Assembly: GCF_019665785.1 (NCBI RefSeq)
Contig: NZ_CP081149.1
Location: 2,976,001 to 3,040,000, forward strand
DNA length: 64,000 nucleotides
Source: Deefgea piscis
GTDB taxonomy: Bacteria; Pseudomonadota; Gammaproteobacteria; Burkholderiales; Chitinibacteraceae
Direction: 5' to 3'
Part shown: positions 37,171 to 45,772 of the stretch, piece by piece
Position numbering within the stretch: the first letter of the stretch is position 1
Layout of the letters: each line of letters opens with the position of its first letter
The notes under the pieces: model-generated
What the model saw: only the letters and a program-made list of their open reading frames with translations
What the model was told of the DNA's origin: nothing
The model's database searches: none
Translations under genes and position numbers: made by a program

Positions 37171-37488
37171 ATGAATGAACAATTGATAGAAATTGGTGGA
37201 ATACACTTTAAAAACCAAGAGATCAATAAATACTGGATTGACACTGAATCAAACCGAGAAAAAGCCATCAGAAATCATTACCAAGAAAACCACTATCTTG
37301 GCGGTATTTTTTCTTTGTTATTTGCCGGCTTAATTAGCAAATACCTGGCGCGAAAAAACGGCAAGCGCCCACAAAAAAAATATCTCCATATCAAAACCAA
37401 TCAAAATACGGCTTATTGTTTTTCAGAAGATGAGATTGACATCAATGCCGCCCTATTTAAACTCCAAGCTAATCCGCACACAGAGTAA
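37171..37488 (+). CDS. Hypothetical protein with one hydrophobic segment
   Basis: 105 residues, rich in Asn, Lys and Tyr and more AT-rich than its neighbours. A hydrophobic stretch GGIFSLLFAGLISKYLA (about residues 44-60) could span the membrane; a basic KNGKRPQKKY follows. The frame begins with ATG after TCCAAGGCGTATCAAC, a fair ribosome binding region. I do not recognise it. The base composition may hint at transfer, but the gene is short and the evidence slight. Confidence 0.6.
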   Translation: MNEQLIEIGGIHFKNQEINKYWIDTESNREKAIRNHYQENHYLGGIFSLLFAGLISKYLARKNGKRPQKKYLHIKTNQNTAYCFSEDEIDINAALFKLQANPHTE

Positions 37489-37607
37489 GTAGCATTAACG
37501 CCAATTAGCGCAGCGAAATCACAAACATCACCAGCATTATCTTTCAGTAGCCAAGCATCACGGCAGCGATGCACAATGATGGCATCTCGACTTTTTTCGA
37601 GCTGATA

Positions 37608-38486
37608 ATGAATTTTGCCAATGCCTGCCGTTTGACTTTACTCGCTGCGATTTGGGGCGCGTCTTTTTTGTTTTTGCGTATAGCCGTGCCAAGCCTCGGT
37701 CCGATTTGGACCATTAGTGCGCGTATTGGCTTGGCCGCAGTGTTTTTAGCCTTGGTGGCGCAAGTACTCAAGCAAGGCTTTGCTTGGCAACACTGGCGCG
37801 AATATCTGATTTTGGGCGTGTTTAACACCGCTTTGCCGTTTTTAGCCTACGGCTTTGCCGCCCGCACGCTCAATGCCTCGATGATGTCGATCCTCAATGC
37901 CACTGCGCCAATCTGGGGGGCGGTGATTATGGCGCTCATCATCCGAAAAATGCCGACGTTCAAAGTATGCTTGGGGCTATTGATTGGCATCGCGGGCGTG
38001 GCCGTATTGGTGGGGTTTGATCAGGTTGTCAGCCAAACGGGGGCCGTGCTGGGTATTGCGACATGTTTATCGGCGACCCTATGCTACGGCATCGCCAGCG
38101 CGTATACCAAACTCAAAGCCAGCCATATTCCTTCGTTTCAAGTGGCCCACGGCAGTATGTGGGGCGCGAGTTTGTTTTTATTGCCACTGTTTGCCACGAG
38201 CCAACCCATCAGCACGCCCACGCCTGTAGTTTGGTTGGCCATCGCTGGGCTGGCGATTTTGTGTACCGGTGCGGCGTATTTGCTGTATTTTCGCCTCGTA
38301 CGCGAAATTGGCGCAGCATCGACACTCACCGTCACGTTTTTAATTCCAGTGTTTGGCATCTTGTGGGGCACGCTGTTTTTGGGCGAACACATCGGTGGCA
38401 ACACGCTCATTGGCGCACTAATCATTTTGCTTGGCACAGCCCTAGTCACTGGATTTAATCCGCTGGCGAGTCGCAAATCCCTTTAA
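37608..38486 (+). CDS. EamA/DMT-family transporter
   Basis: 292-residue inner-membrane protein with ten hydrophobic segments in two EamA repeats. The first opens with LTLLAAIWGASFLFLRIAV, and each repeat ends in the usual GALIILLGTALVTG-like stretch. Members export metabolites or amino acids; the substrate cannot be read. The ATG at 37608 has GAGCTGATA upstream; a start 13 codons earlier (37569) is possible. Confidence 0.9.
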   Translation: MNFANACRLTLLAAIWGASFLFLRIAVPSLGPIWTISARIGLAAVFLALVAQVLKQGFAWQHWREYLILGVFNTALPFLAYGFAARTLNASMMSILNATAPIWGAVIMALIIRKMPTFKVCLGLLIGIAGVAVLVGFDQVVSQTGAVLGIATCLSATLCYGIASAYTKLKASHIPSFQVAHGSMWGASLFLLPLFATSQPISTPTPVVWLAIAGLAILCTGAAYLLYFRLVREIGAASTLTVTFLIPVFGILWGTLFLGEHIGGNTLIGALIILLGTALVTGFNPLASRKSL

Positions 38487-38739
38487 GCCAAGTTCATCGC
38501 ATATTGAGCCAAATCACATAGGCGGCTTACTACTAAAGCTAACCCTCCCTTCAGCACTGCAGTGCGCCAAGGCGCACCCTAGAGATGTATCGGTCTCCCA
38601 CCATTGCCTATCCACGCTTAGACCGCAATACATCAACAAAACCGTTTGGCTGTTGACTTAAAATCGATTCGCCGATAAAAAGCGGATCGGGCAATCGATT
38701 TGAGATTTTGATTAAAGTTTGAGAGTAAGGATATTGTGT

Positions 38740-39225
38740 ATGAGCATGACCGATGATGAGTTTTACGCTTTTATTGACGCGAGCTTTGCCGAGCTTGAGC
38801 AAAAACAAGCGATGTTAAGCGCCAGCTACAGTTTAGGCAGTGGGCTGGGGCGTTGGTGGTTTGACCAAGCCAATGGAAAACTGCAATTTTTCGACGCGAC
38901 CGATCAGCTTGAAGTAGAGGTCGAGGTGATTGAGATCGGCAGCTATTCAGCCAAAAACAATACATGGAAATGGGCGTGGAGCAATGCCGCCGGATTGCCT
39001 GCGCTGCGCGAGCGCTCGGCAAAAATCAAAGAATTAGCCACATTAACTGGCAATGCCCTCTTTGATTTTGACTATGTGTTTGAAATTGGCGATGAAGCCA
39101 TGGCTTGGGAACTGACCGCGATGGCGGTGCATCTGTTAGGCGCATTGGGCTGCTACAAAGCCGCAACCACCAACAATGGCGACGCCACATTTTTAGCGAT
39201 TATGGCGCTCAAGCCGCGCAGTTAA
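38740..39225 (+). CDS. DUF6882-like hypothetical protein
   Basis: 161 residues from the ATG at 38740 (AAGGA ten bases upstream); the frame opens at a TTG at 38719. The pattern YSLGSGLGRWWFDQANGKLQF, WKWAWSN and ATLTGNALFDFDYVFEIGDEAMAWELTAMAVHLLGA resembles a family of unknown function I recall as DUF6882. It is soluble and acidic. No neighbour suggests a role. Confidence 0.7.
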   Translation: MSMTDDEFYAFIDASFAELEQKQAMLSASYSLGSGLGRWWFDQANGKLQFFDATDQLEVEVEVIEIGSYSAKNNTWKWAWSNAAGLPALRERSAKIKELATLTGNALFDFDYVFEIGDEAMAWELTAMAVHLLGALGCYKAATTNNGDATFLAIMALKPRS

Positions 39226-39401
39226 TCGTGTTTAAACGGGCCTGAGATGGATTGATCAATGCTTCGATGCACGGACAATCCATCGCTGATAGCGCGTAAA
39301 TCTCTGCGGGGCTTGCGCCCTAAAAAACCAAGGTATCAGCCTCTGGCTATTTACTGTAAAAGCTTAGAGGGCAATACCACAGAAATTTAACAGCAATCTG
39401 A

Positions 39402-40484
39402 TTACTTAAACGGGCTTAAGCTCCGATACGGCGCAGCCAGTGGATCGCCAATAAATACGCCTTGCGCCGGCCATGCAACACTTTTCCAGTAGGCCTCAAC
39501 CGCCGTTGCGCCGCTCAAATAATGCGCTAATAACACTTGTGGATGCGGAAATTTTTGCGGGTAGCTATACGGCTCGTTCACCGTGCCATAACTCGCTGTT
39601 GCGCCGCTTTCTAGCCATTGCATACTGCTCATTTGCCCACTATCGGTCAGCATGCCGCCGAAGGACGTTAAATGATCGGCCAGCGCGCCGGGTACAAAGC
39701 GCAGCGTTGCTAGATCGGCCACGTTCGCCAAACCCGTTTGGTAAATCAGAATATCGCTTTTATCTTTCAGCGTATTGGCGTTGATATTTTCGATTTTAAT
39801 CGCTGGTTTTTTGACGATTTGACTCGGCGGAAACAAGGCCGCGCGCGAGCTGCGGGCTTGATCCGTTGTCGTTAAAAAATACGCCGTTGCTTTGGGCTGA
39901 TTACCCCAGGCTTGCACACCACGATCAATCAATTTTTTAGCACTCGCCACATCTTGTGCCGCCAACATCATGCTGGGGCGGATGCCCAAATCGGTAAAAG
40001 GTTGCGTTGTTGCGTGATTAAAATACGGCGATGCTGGCGTTGGCTGGCCCAGATTGCTGCAGATGCCTTCAACATAACCCAGCGTAATTCCATAGGTCAT
40101 CCCGATGCAGTTCACGCGATACGGCTTGCTCCACGCCAGAGCCAGAGCTTGAATTTGGGGTGAAAAATGTGCGTCGATTTGCGCTTTGACTTGCTCTAGT
40201 TCGCCCTCTGTAATCCACACTCGATCTGTCGGCAGGCTGATTTCGAGAATTTGCTCTGGTGTTAAATGATGCTGATCGGCGTAGTAGGCGGCGATCTCAA
40301 GAGACTGCGGATCGTTTTTATTCACCACCAGACCCAGCTGCTCGGCCCTTAATTGATAAGCGGGCGCAGTGGTCTTTGCCTGCACCTTAGGCGTCGCGGC
40401 AAGCGCAGCAGCACTGAATAAAGCCAAACCTAAAGCCAGTAAAACTCGCATCGCTCGCGCCAAGTTTAATAAACAACGCATCAT
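39402..40484 (-). CDS. TIGR03790-like exported protein
   Basis: About 360 residues with an N-terminal signal (MRVLLALGLALFSAAALA). The start may be 40484, 40481 or 40451, since none has a strong ribosome binding site; the frame continues upstream to 40619 through non-conserved sequence. The mature part has YADQHHLTPEQILEISLP, NCIGMTYGITLGYVEGICSN, GVFIGDPLAAPYRSLSPF, which I recall from the TIGR03790 family, of unknown function. The near-C-terminal GDPLAAPY is reminiscent of caspase/gingipain-like exported proteins, an inference only. Confidence 0.7.
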   Translation of the reverse strand: MMRCLLNLARAMRVLLALGLALFSAAALAATPKVQAKTTAPAYQLRAEQLGLVVNKNDPQSLEIAAYYADQHHLTPEQILEISLPTDRVWITEGELEQVKAQIDAHFSPQIQALALAWSKPYRVNCIGMTYGITLGYVEGICSNLGQPTPASPYFNHATTQPFTDLGIRPSMMLAAQDVASAKKLIDRGVQAWGNQPKATAYFLTTTDQARSSRAALFPPSQIVKKPAIKIENINANTLKDKSDILIYQTGLANVADLATLRFVPGALADHLTSFGGMLTDSGQMSSMQWLESGATASYGTVNEPYSYPQKFPHPQVLLAHYLSGATAVEAYWKSVAWPAQGVFIGDPLAAPYRSLSPFK

Positions 40485-40574
40485 AGCGGCTGTGTCACTG
40501 TAATAACAAGTAACCAATAAAAAAGTCACGCGACAGCGTAAATAAAATTCACTTAACAACAAATCCTTAAAATC

Positions 40575-40645
40575 TGACGCAGAGACACAGAGGCGCGGAG
40601 AAAAATCATGGATTTTCAATTCATTTTCTCTCTACCTTGGCGTCA
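40575..40645. repeat. Imperfect inverted repeat with CAGAG motifs
   Basis: TGACGCAGAGACACAGAGGC (from 40575), continuing to GAGAAAAAT, faces a right arm (40623-40645) ending CTTGGCGTCA. The outer TGACGC/GCGTCA and inner GAGAAAAT/ATTTTCTC blocks pair. Sequences of this CGCAGAGACACAGAGG type recur between genes in many proteobacteria (from memory). The rest of the gap 40485-40836 shows no gene; smaller palindromes with AATGCCG/CGGCATT lie at 40679-40715. Confidence 0.5.
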
Positions 40646-40836
40646 AAAGCGACACCAGCAATGAAATCGAGGAAAAAAATGCCGCGCACTTGGCTTAAGT
40701 GAACGGCATTAACGCGACAGCGTGGCATTTAATTGAATCCAATGATGTTCAGACTGGGGCTTACTCCTATTTTCTAAGACTTAAAGCCCAGCCTAAGCGC
40801 CGAACACCGCTAAATCATCGCAACTACCGCTCAATC

Positions 40837-41871
40837 TCACCCTCCAAGCTCGTGCAGTAATTGCTTAGCGCTGTGGCTTAAATCGCCAGATGGATCAATG
40901 GATAATGTTCGAGCTTGATCCATTCTTAGGTAGTTATTTTGGCTGCTGCGCTTATACGCTGGATCGTAGTGTTTATGAATCAGCTCGCTAAATAACTCCG
41001 CTTTTTTGCCTTCATCAATCAATTCATTCCAATGCGCCAAAACGGCTTTGCCGTGCATTTCGACCAATCGGGCGAGTTTACTTTTAAAATTGGCGGGGTC
41101 GTTAAACAAATGGCTGTAGTCATCGCACAAAAATCGAATTCGATCAGCAAAGCTCGCTTCAATTTGAATGCAATCAGCGGCGCGAATTGCCAACATCAAG
41201 CTGGCAGGCAAGTGAATTAAGCCGATGCGTTTGCTTTCCGCTTCGACAAACACTGGGCGATTCGGATCAAACTGCGCCAGCTGGCGCGTTAACAAGCTAT
41301 CAAACAATTTTTGTGATGGCTGCGAACTACTTGGGCTCGCGCCGAGCACTGAGCCGCGATGCTGCGCCAGCCCTTCTAAATCCAGCGTTTGCGCGCCCGC
41401 TTGGGCTAAGGCCGTTAAAAGCCGCGTTTTGCCGCAACCGGTGTGTCCGGCCAAGACAATAAAGCGCGATGCGGCAGGCAGTGCAGCCAGTTTGAGCAAT
41501 ACATCAGCCCGATAAGCTTTATAACCACCTTGCAATTGCCCAGCTTTCCAGCCGATTAAATTCAGCCACGTGGCCATTGAGCCCGAGCGTTTGCCGCCGC
41601 GCCAGCAATAAATTAACGGCTTCCAGTTTCTGGGTTTGTCTTTAAAGGTAGTGGCAAGGTGTAGACCAATATTGCTGGCAACCAGTCCCGCGCCGAGTTT
41701 GGTCGCGGCAAACGGGTCTTGCTTATAGAGCGTGCCGACAATCACCCGCTCTTCATTACTCAGCACTGGCGCATTTATCGCGCCGGGAATATGGTCCACG
41801 GCAAACTCTAGCGGCGTGCGAACGTCGATCACTTCGTCAAATTGGTTTAGATCGGCCAAGGTCGATAACAT
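40837..41871 (-). CDS. mnmH: tRNA 2-selenouridine synthase
   Basis: Replaces sulfur by selenium (via a geranylated intermediate) in 2-thiouridine at the tRNA wobble position, using selenophosphate. An N-terminal rhodanese domain has DVRTPLEFAVDHIPGAIN and the active cysteine C89 (LIYCWRGGKRSGSM). A P-loop domain follows (GHTGCGKT, residues 142-149). 344 residues from the ATG at 41871; a GTG at 41878-41880 is an alternative. It is divergent from selD, which makes its substrate. Confidence 0.95.
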   Translation of the reverse strand: MLSTLADLNQFDEVIDVRTPLEFAVDHIPGAINAPVLSNEERVIVGTLYKQDPFAATKLGAGLVASNIGLHLATTFKDKPRNWKPLIYCWRGGKRSGSMATWLNLIGWKAGQLQGGYKAYRADVLLKLAALPAASRFIVLAGHTGCGKTRLLTALAQAGAQTLDLEGLAQHRGSVLGASPSSSQPSQKLFDSLLTRQLAQFDPNRPVFVEAESKRIGLIHLPASLMLAIRAADCIQIEASFADRIRFLCDDYSHLFNDPANFKSKLARLVEMHGKAVLAHWNELIDEGKKAELFSELIHKHYDPAYKRSSQNNYLRMDQARTLSIDPSGDLSHSAKQLLHELGG

Positions 41872-42018
41872 TTTTCTCACGTTTTTTCACCTTATCCACT
41901 CAATCGGTGGATTATCCCACCTACACGGCAGCCGTGGCTAAATTCATCCCGATACCCTCTCGCCAAAGCGCGACAGGGCTGCTATCTTGGGCTATTGGTT
42001 TCTGACTTAGGGGTGGTA

Positions 42019-43056
42019 ATGAGCACAAAATTAACAACTTTATCGCACGGCGGCGGTTGCGGCTGCAAAATAGCGCCGGCCGTGTTATCTGAAATGCTGT
42101 CAAAACTCCCCACGGCGGCGATGTTTCCCAAGCTCTTGGTCGGCACCGAAACCGCCGATGATGCGGCAGTGTATTGGCTGAACGACGAACAAGCTTTGGT
42201 CGCAACCACTGATTTTTTTATGCCGATTGTTGATGATGCCTTCGACTTTGGCCGCATCGCCGCCACGAATGCGATCTCAGATATTTATGCCATGGGCGGC
42301 ACGCCGATTATGGCCTTAGCGATTGTCGGCATGCCCGTCAATGTGTTGCCGATTGAAGATATCCAACAAATCTTGGCCGGCGGCGCTGCCATTTGCGCCG
42401 CTGCTGGTATCCCAATTGCGGGCGGGCACTCGATTGATGCGCCGGAACCCATTTATGGTTTAGTCGCCATGGGCTTGGTGCACCCTAAACAGCTGAAAAA
42501 AAACAGCGATGCCCAAGCTAACGACGTACTGATTTTAGGCAAGCCCTTGGGCATCGGCATTTTGGGTACCGCAATGAAAAAAGGGCTACTCGATGCTGCA
42601 GGCTATCAGCAATTGATTGATACCACGACTCAGCTGAATAAAGTCGGCAGTGATTTAGCCAAACTCGCCGGCGTGCACGCGCTAACCGATGTCACCGGCT
42701 TTGGCCTTCTGGGCCATGTATTAGAGGTTTGCCGTGGTGCCCAACTTACCGCACAAATTAGTGCCGATGATTTACCACTGCTATCGGCCGCCGTTGGTTT
42801 TGCCCAACAAGGCATTGGCCCCGGGGCGATTGAGCGCAATTTAACCAGCTTTGGTCCCGATGTTGAATTTGCTGCCAGCGTTGCCGAGTGGCAGCAGCGC
42901 ATCATGGCCGATGCACAAACCTCAGGCGGCTTATTGGTGGCCTGCTCCGCCGACGCCGCCGACGAAGTCATGGCTTTATTTCAAGCACAAGGCTTTGCCC
43001 AAGCGGCAGTGATTGGTCGCTTGCAAGCGGGTGCAACTAAGGTGAGCGTGATTTAA
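42019..43056 (+). CDS. selD: Selenophosphate synthetase SelD
   Basis: Makes selenophosphate from selenide and ATP. From the ATG at 42019 (AGGGGTGG upstream) it has 345 residues, with the catalytic motif GGGCGCK: C14 replaces the selenocysteine found in some homologues and K17 is the essential lysine. ATP-binding sections include TDFFMPIVDDAFDFGRIAA and DVTGFGLLGH. Divergent from mnmH; no selA or selB is present in this window, so a use in tRNA modification is what the context shows. Confidence 0.97.
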   Translation: MSTKLTTLSHGGGCGCKIAPAVLSEMLSKLPTAAMFPKLLVGTETADDAAVYWLNDEQALVATTDFFMPIVDDAFDFGRIAATNAISDIYAMGGTPIMALAIVGMPVNVLPIEDIQQILAGGAAICAAAGIPIAGGHSIDAPEPIYGLVAMGLVHPKQLKKNSDAQANDVLILGKPLGIGILGTAMKKGLLDAAGYQQLIDTTTQLNKVGSDLAKLAGVHALTDVTGFGLLGHVLEVCRGAQLTAQISADDLPLLSAAVGFAQQGIGPGAIERNLTSFGPDVEFAASVAEWQQRIMADAQTSGGLLVACSADAADEVMALFQAQGFAQAAVIGRLQAGATKVSVI

Positions 43057-43080
43057 AACCCAGACTCTCGCCCAAGCAAA

Positions 43081-43111
43081 AAGCCCAAGTGACGCAGTAT
43101 CACTTGGGCTT
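43081..43111. terminator. Terminator after selD
   Basis: AAGCCCAAGTGA pairs perfectly with TCACTTGGGCTT around seven bases. The T-run is short (TTATT). Confidence 0.8.
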
Positions 43112-43185
43112 ATTCATTGATACGATGGTAAAACCCGCCATATCACCAGCCATTTAAACAGCAAAATGCAGGCGTAGTTTTGGTG

Positions 43186-43413
43186 TTGATGCTGTGCCGC
43201 GCTCGTCGGTCTGGTGCTTAACAACCCGTCCAAGCGCACCGAGTGAGGAGGGAGACAAACAGTTTTATCGTTTGGCTCACGATCGATCGAGGGCATCGGG
43301 AACCGATGCGCGCTCGGGTCGCCTTTCTTTCCCCCTCTTTCTTTGGCGAGTCAAAGAAAGAGGGTCCCCGTCGCGGACTGCGACTGTAAATAACAGTGCC
43401 GCAGGCACTTAAA
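43186..43413 (+). repeat. Structured dispersed repeat A, copy 2
   Basis: About 228 bp matching 8078-8303. Stems: GCATCGG/CCGATGC (43293-43299 with 43303-43309), a perfect 13-bp stem 43333-43345 with 43352-43364 (CCCTCTTTCTTTG with its complement), GTCGC/GCGAC (43370-43384) and GTGCC/GGCAC (43396-43408). The first two differ from copy 1 in both arms while still pairing. It fills the selD-hslO gap (43112-43491), where no gene is seen. Confidence 0.8.
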
Positions 43414-43491
43414 ACCAAGCATACTTAATCTAAAATAACTAGCGGTATACACCGCTAACCCTTAATAAATTAAACTCAGCGAGCAATACCC

Positions 43492-44379
43492 TTACTGCAC
43501 TGAGCCGGTGGCTGGGCTATCAGCATAGAGTGCACCGATATCCACTGCGTCAAACTCGTATTCTTTACCGCAGAAATCACACACGATATGCACATTGCCG
43601 CGCTCGGCTAAGACTTCATCGACTTCATCGCGTTCCATCAATTTAATCATGCCGGCAACGCGGTGACGCGAGCAAGAGCAGGCAAAACGGGGCGTGGTGG
43701 GGTCAAATACGCGAACGCTGTCTTCGTGAAATAAACGATACAGCACTTCACGCGCCGGTAATTCCAGCAGCTCTTCGGGCTTGACGGTTTCTGCCAGCGT
43801 TACTAAATGTTCATACGATTGGGTTTCGTCGGCTTCAGCTGGCATTTTTTGCAACATCAAGCCGGCGGCCATTTTGTTATCGCTTTTTGCATCGCTGCAC
43901 GCTAACCACAAACGCGTTTCTAGCTGCTCAGACGCGCTCATATAGTGCTCGATAATTTGCGCTACAGATTGACCGCGTTCCATACCGACCACACCTTGAT
44001 ACGCTTCGCCCACGGTTGGATCGAGCGTAATCATAAAGCGACCGCGTCCGAGTAATTCAGCCAATGACGTGCCAGGGCCAAAAGTTTGGATTTTGTCGGC
44101 GTCCCAGCGGGCCGTAGCACGCATGGTGCGATCGGACGTGAATTCAATCACGATCAATTGCACGGCACCGGTACCGTGCATTTGCATAATCAAGGTACCG
44201 TCAAATTTGAGCATGGCCGACAGCAAAGCACTGGCCGCCATCAATTCGCCAATAATGCGTTGCAGCACCAGCGGATAGTCGTGACGGAGTAAAACCTCTT
44301 TGTACGTGGCGTCAAGCTGAACCAACTCACCGCGCACAGGGGCTTTATCAAATAGGAAACGCTCTAAAATATCTTTCAT
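43492..44379 (-). CDS. hslO: Redox-regulated chaperone Hsp33
   Basis: Holdase chaperone activated by oxidation. The C-terminal zinc switch has C234, C236 (CSC) and C267, C270 (CDFC), the canonical CxC...CxxC pattern. The N-terminal domain carries LLSAMLKFDGTLIMQMHGTGAV and GRFMITLDP. 295 residues is normal. The start at 44379 has AAAGAGAA upstream. The preceding 200 bases hold no clear promoter. Confidence 0.97.
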   Translation of the reverse strand: MKDILERFLFDKAPVRGELVQLDATYKEVLLRHDYPLVLQRIIGELMAASALLSAMLKFDGTLIMQMHGTGAVQLIVIEFTSDRTMRATARWDADKIQTFGPGTSLAELLGRGRFMITLDPTVGEAYQGVVGMERGQSVAQIIEHYMSASEQLETRLWLACSDAKSDNKMAAGLMLQKMPAEADETQSYEHLVTLAETVKPEELLELPAREVLYRLFHEDSVRVFDPTTPRFACSCSRHRVAGMIKLMERDEVDEVLAERGNVHIVCDFCGKEYEFDAVDIGALYADSPATGSVQ

Positions 44380-44579
44380 TCGATTCTCTTTATTCAGTCA
44401 TAAGGTAAAGGCCAACGATCAACGCGATTGCCAAGCAAGATGCTTTAAACAACAAGTGGGAGCCAAAGCCCCCACCATTTCAAGCGAATCCGGCGTAACG
44501 ACCGTACTAACGCACCACAATAAGGTCTTCAAATCGTCTTGCGCTAGTTTCTGCATGGCCACAGTTTTACATCTGGGTG

Positions 44580-45146
44580 TTACCCATTCATCTCAACCGA
44601 GTACAGCGTCATCGGCAAGCTGGAAGCCACGTCAAACATACAACCGGTTTCAACGCCAACTTTGGCGATTTCGCTGGCACTCAGCTGCGAATACACCGCG
44701 TGCATCGCGCCAATCGCATAGTCGCGGCCACTGCCGCTGGCCCAAAAACGCTCAAATTCATACACTTCGCGCAGGCTATACACGCCAAAAATACCGTGTC
44801 GATTCACAATCAACACCGTCATCTGGCTCGATTCATACGCGTCGTCGTCTTCTTCGTCGGTTTTCAGAAAAAAATCGTCTTTTAATTTGCGATGTAATTT
44901 GCGGAATGATTCAAAAATGGCGGCGCGATTAGAAAAATCAAGCTTTTTGATTTTTTTTAATGCCGATTGCAAAACCAAATCGTGTGCGGCGCTACCGCAA
45001 ATGGCGAAATAATTATCGTCGTATTGAAAAATCTTATTCCAGCGCGCATCGTCCATCGCGGCTAAACGCGTGTCGCCAAAGGTGGATTGGCTATCAGCCG
45101 CAATGGCGCAATGCCCGTCTTTTTTTACTACAACAATGGTCGTCAT
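44580..45146 (-). CDS. Orphan Ntn-hydrolase, proteasome homologue (BPH type)
   Basis: 188 residues that look like HslV and proteasome beta subunits. After Met removal the protein would start Thr-Thr-Ile-Val, exposing the nucleophile Thr1. D17 sits in AIAADSQSTFGD as in HslV, and a Lys in the next strand (WNKIF) can take the K33 role after a four-residue insertion. GSGRDYAIGAMHA matches the HslV GSGGNYALAA stretch. An acidic insertion (TDEEDDDAYESS) is unlike HslV. No hslU lies beside it. This fits the betaproteobacterial proteasome homologue (BPH), a self-compartmentalising peptidase family; assignment from memory. Substrates and any ATPase partner are unknown. Confidence 0.8.
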   Translation of the reverse strand: MTTIVVVKKDGHCAIAADSQSTFGDTRLAAMDDARWNKIFQYDDNYFAICGSAAHDLVLQSALKKIKKLDFSNRAAIFESFRKLHRKLKDDFFLKTDEEDDDAYESSQMTVLIVNRHGIFGVYSLREVYEFERFWASGSGRDYAIGAMHAVYSQLSASEIAKVGVETGCMFDVASSLPMTLYSVEMNG

Positions 45147-45183
45147 TGTCTGCTCTCCTGCTAAAACTAATCCTGCGCTCGCT

Positions 45184-45681
45184 TTATCTGGCTTGTTTGA
45201 CTAAGGCAACTAAACGCAATAATGCATGGTATACCGTGGCCATCCTTACTGCAGAACGATCACCAGCAAATACCTGCTTTTCGGTATGAATCCCTTCTGG
45301 CGTTGCAAACGCAAACCACACCGTACCCACCGGTTTGTCGACACTGCCGCCGGTTGGCCCAGCCACCCCAGAGACCGCCACTGCCCAACGCGCCGCCGCA
45401 CCATCAGCAGCGCCTTGCGCCATCGCAGCCACCACCGGCTCACTCACCGCGCCGAGCCCATCAATAAACGCTGGCGGCACATCGAGCAGACTGATTTTGG
45501 CTTGATTGGCATAGGTAATATAACCACGCTCAAACCACGCACTCGATCCGGCAATTTCAGTAATCGCGGCGCTAATCAAGCCACCGGTACACGATTCAGC
45601 CGTGGATATCGTTTCACCACGCGCCAAGAGTAATTGCCCGAGTTCGGTTGCCAAGGCTTTAATTTCAGAACTAAACATCAT
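45184..45681 (-). CDS. pncC: Nicotinamide-nucleotide amidohydrolase PncC (CinA C-terminal)
   Basis: 165-residue CinA C-terminal domain enzyme that deamidates NMN back to nicotinate mononucleotide in NAD salvage. Marks: ISTAESCTGGLISAAITEIAG with the catalytic Ser region, YITYANQAKISLL, and AVSGVAGPTGGSVDKPVGTVW. It stands alone without the N-terminal CinA domain. Start at 45681 or the next codon (both ATG). It lies upstream of the proteasome homologue gene on the same strand with a 37-base gap. Confidence 0.94.
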   Translation of the reverse strand: MMFSSEIKALATELGQLLLARGETISTAESCTGGLISAAITEIAGSSAWFERGYITYANQAKISLLDVPPAFIDGLGAVSEPVVAAMAQGAADGAAARWAVAVSGVAGPTGGSVDKPVGTVWFAFATPEGIHTEKQVFAGDRSAVRMATVYHALLRLVALVKQAR

Positions 45682-45772
45682 GCGGGCCCAATCGAGTCAT
45701 CAAAAATAGGCCTATGGCCCGGGGTGAATGCCTGCGTCGACTGACGCTGGGTCTGGGCGATGTTTTGCTCAA

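Noticed and set aside
43114..43418. Minus-strand frames of 60 and 66 codons
   Set aside because: Both lie in or at the edge of repeat A copy 2 and share only the repeat-derived parts with copy 1.
44456..44932. 158-codon plus-strand frame
   Set aside because: Antisense to the proteasome homologue, no start signal, no recognisable domain.
44580..45146. HslV as the name for the proteasome-like gene
   Set aside because: No hslU next to it, a four-residue insertion before the Lys and an acidic insertion unlike HslV; BPH fits better.
45226..45633. 135-codon plus-strand frame
   Set aside because: Antisense to pncC with His/Arg/Pro-rich shadow composition.
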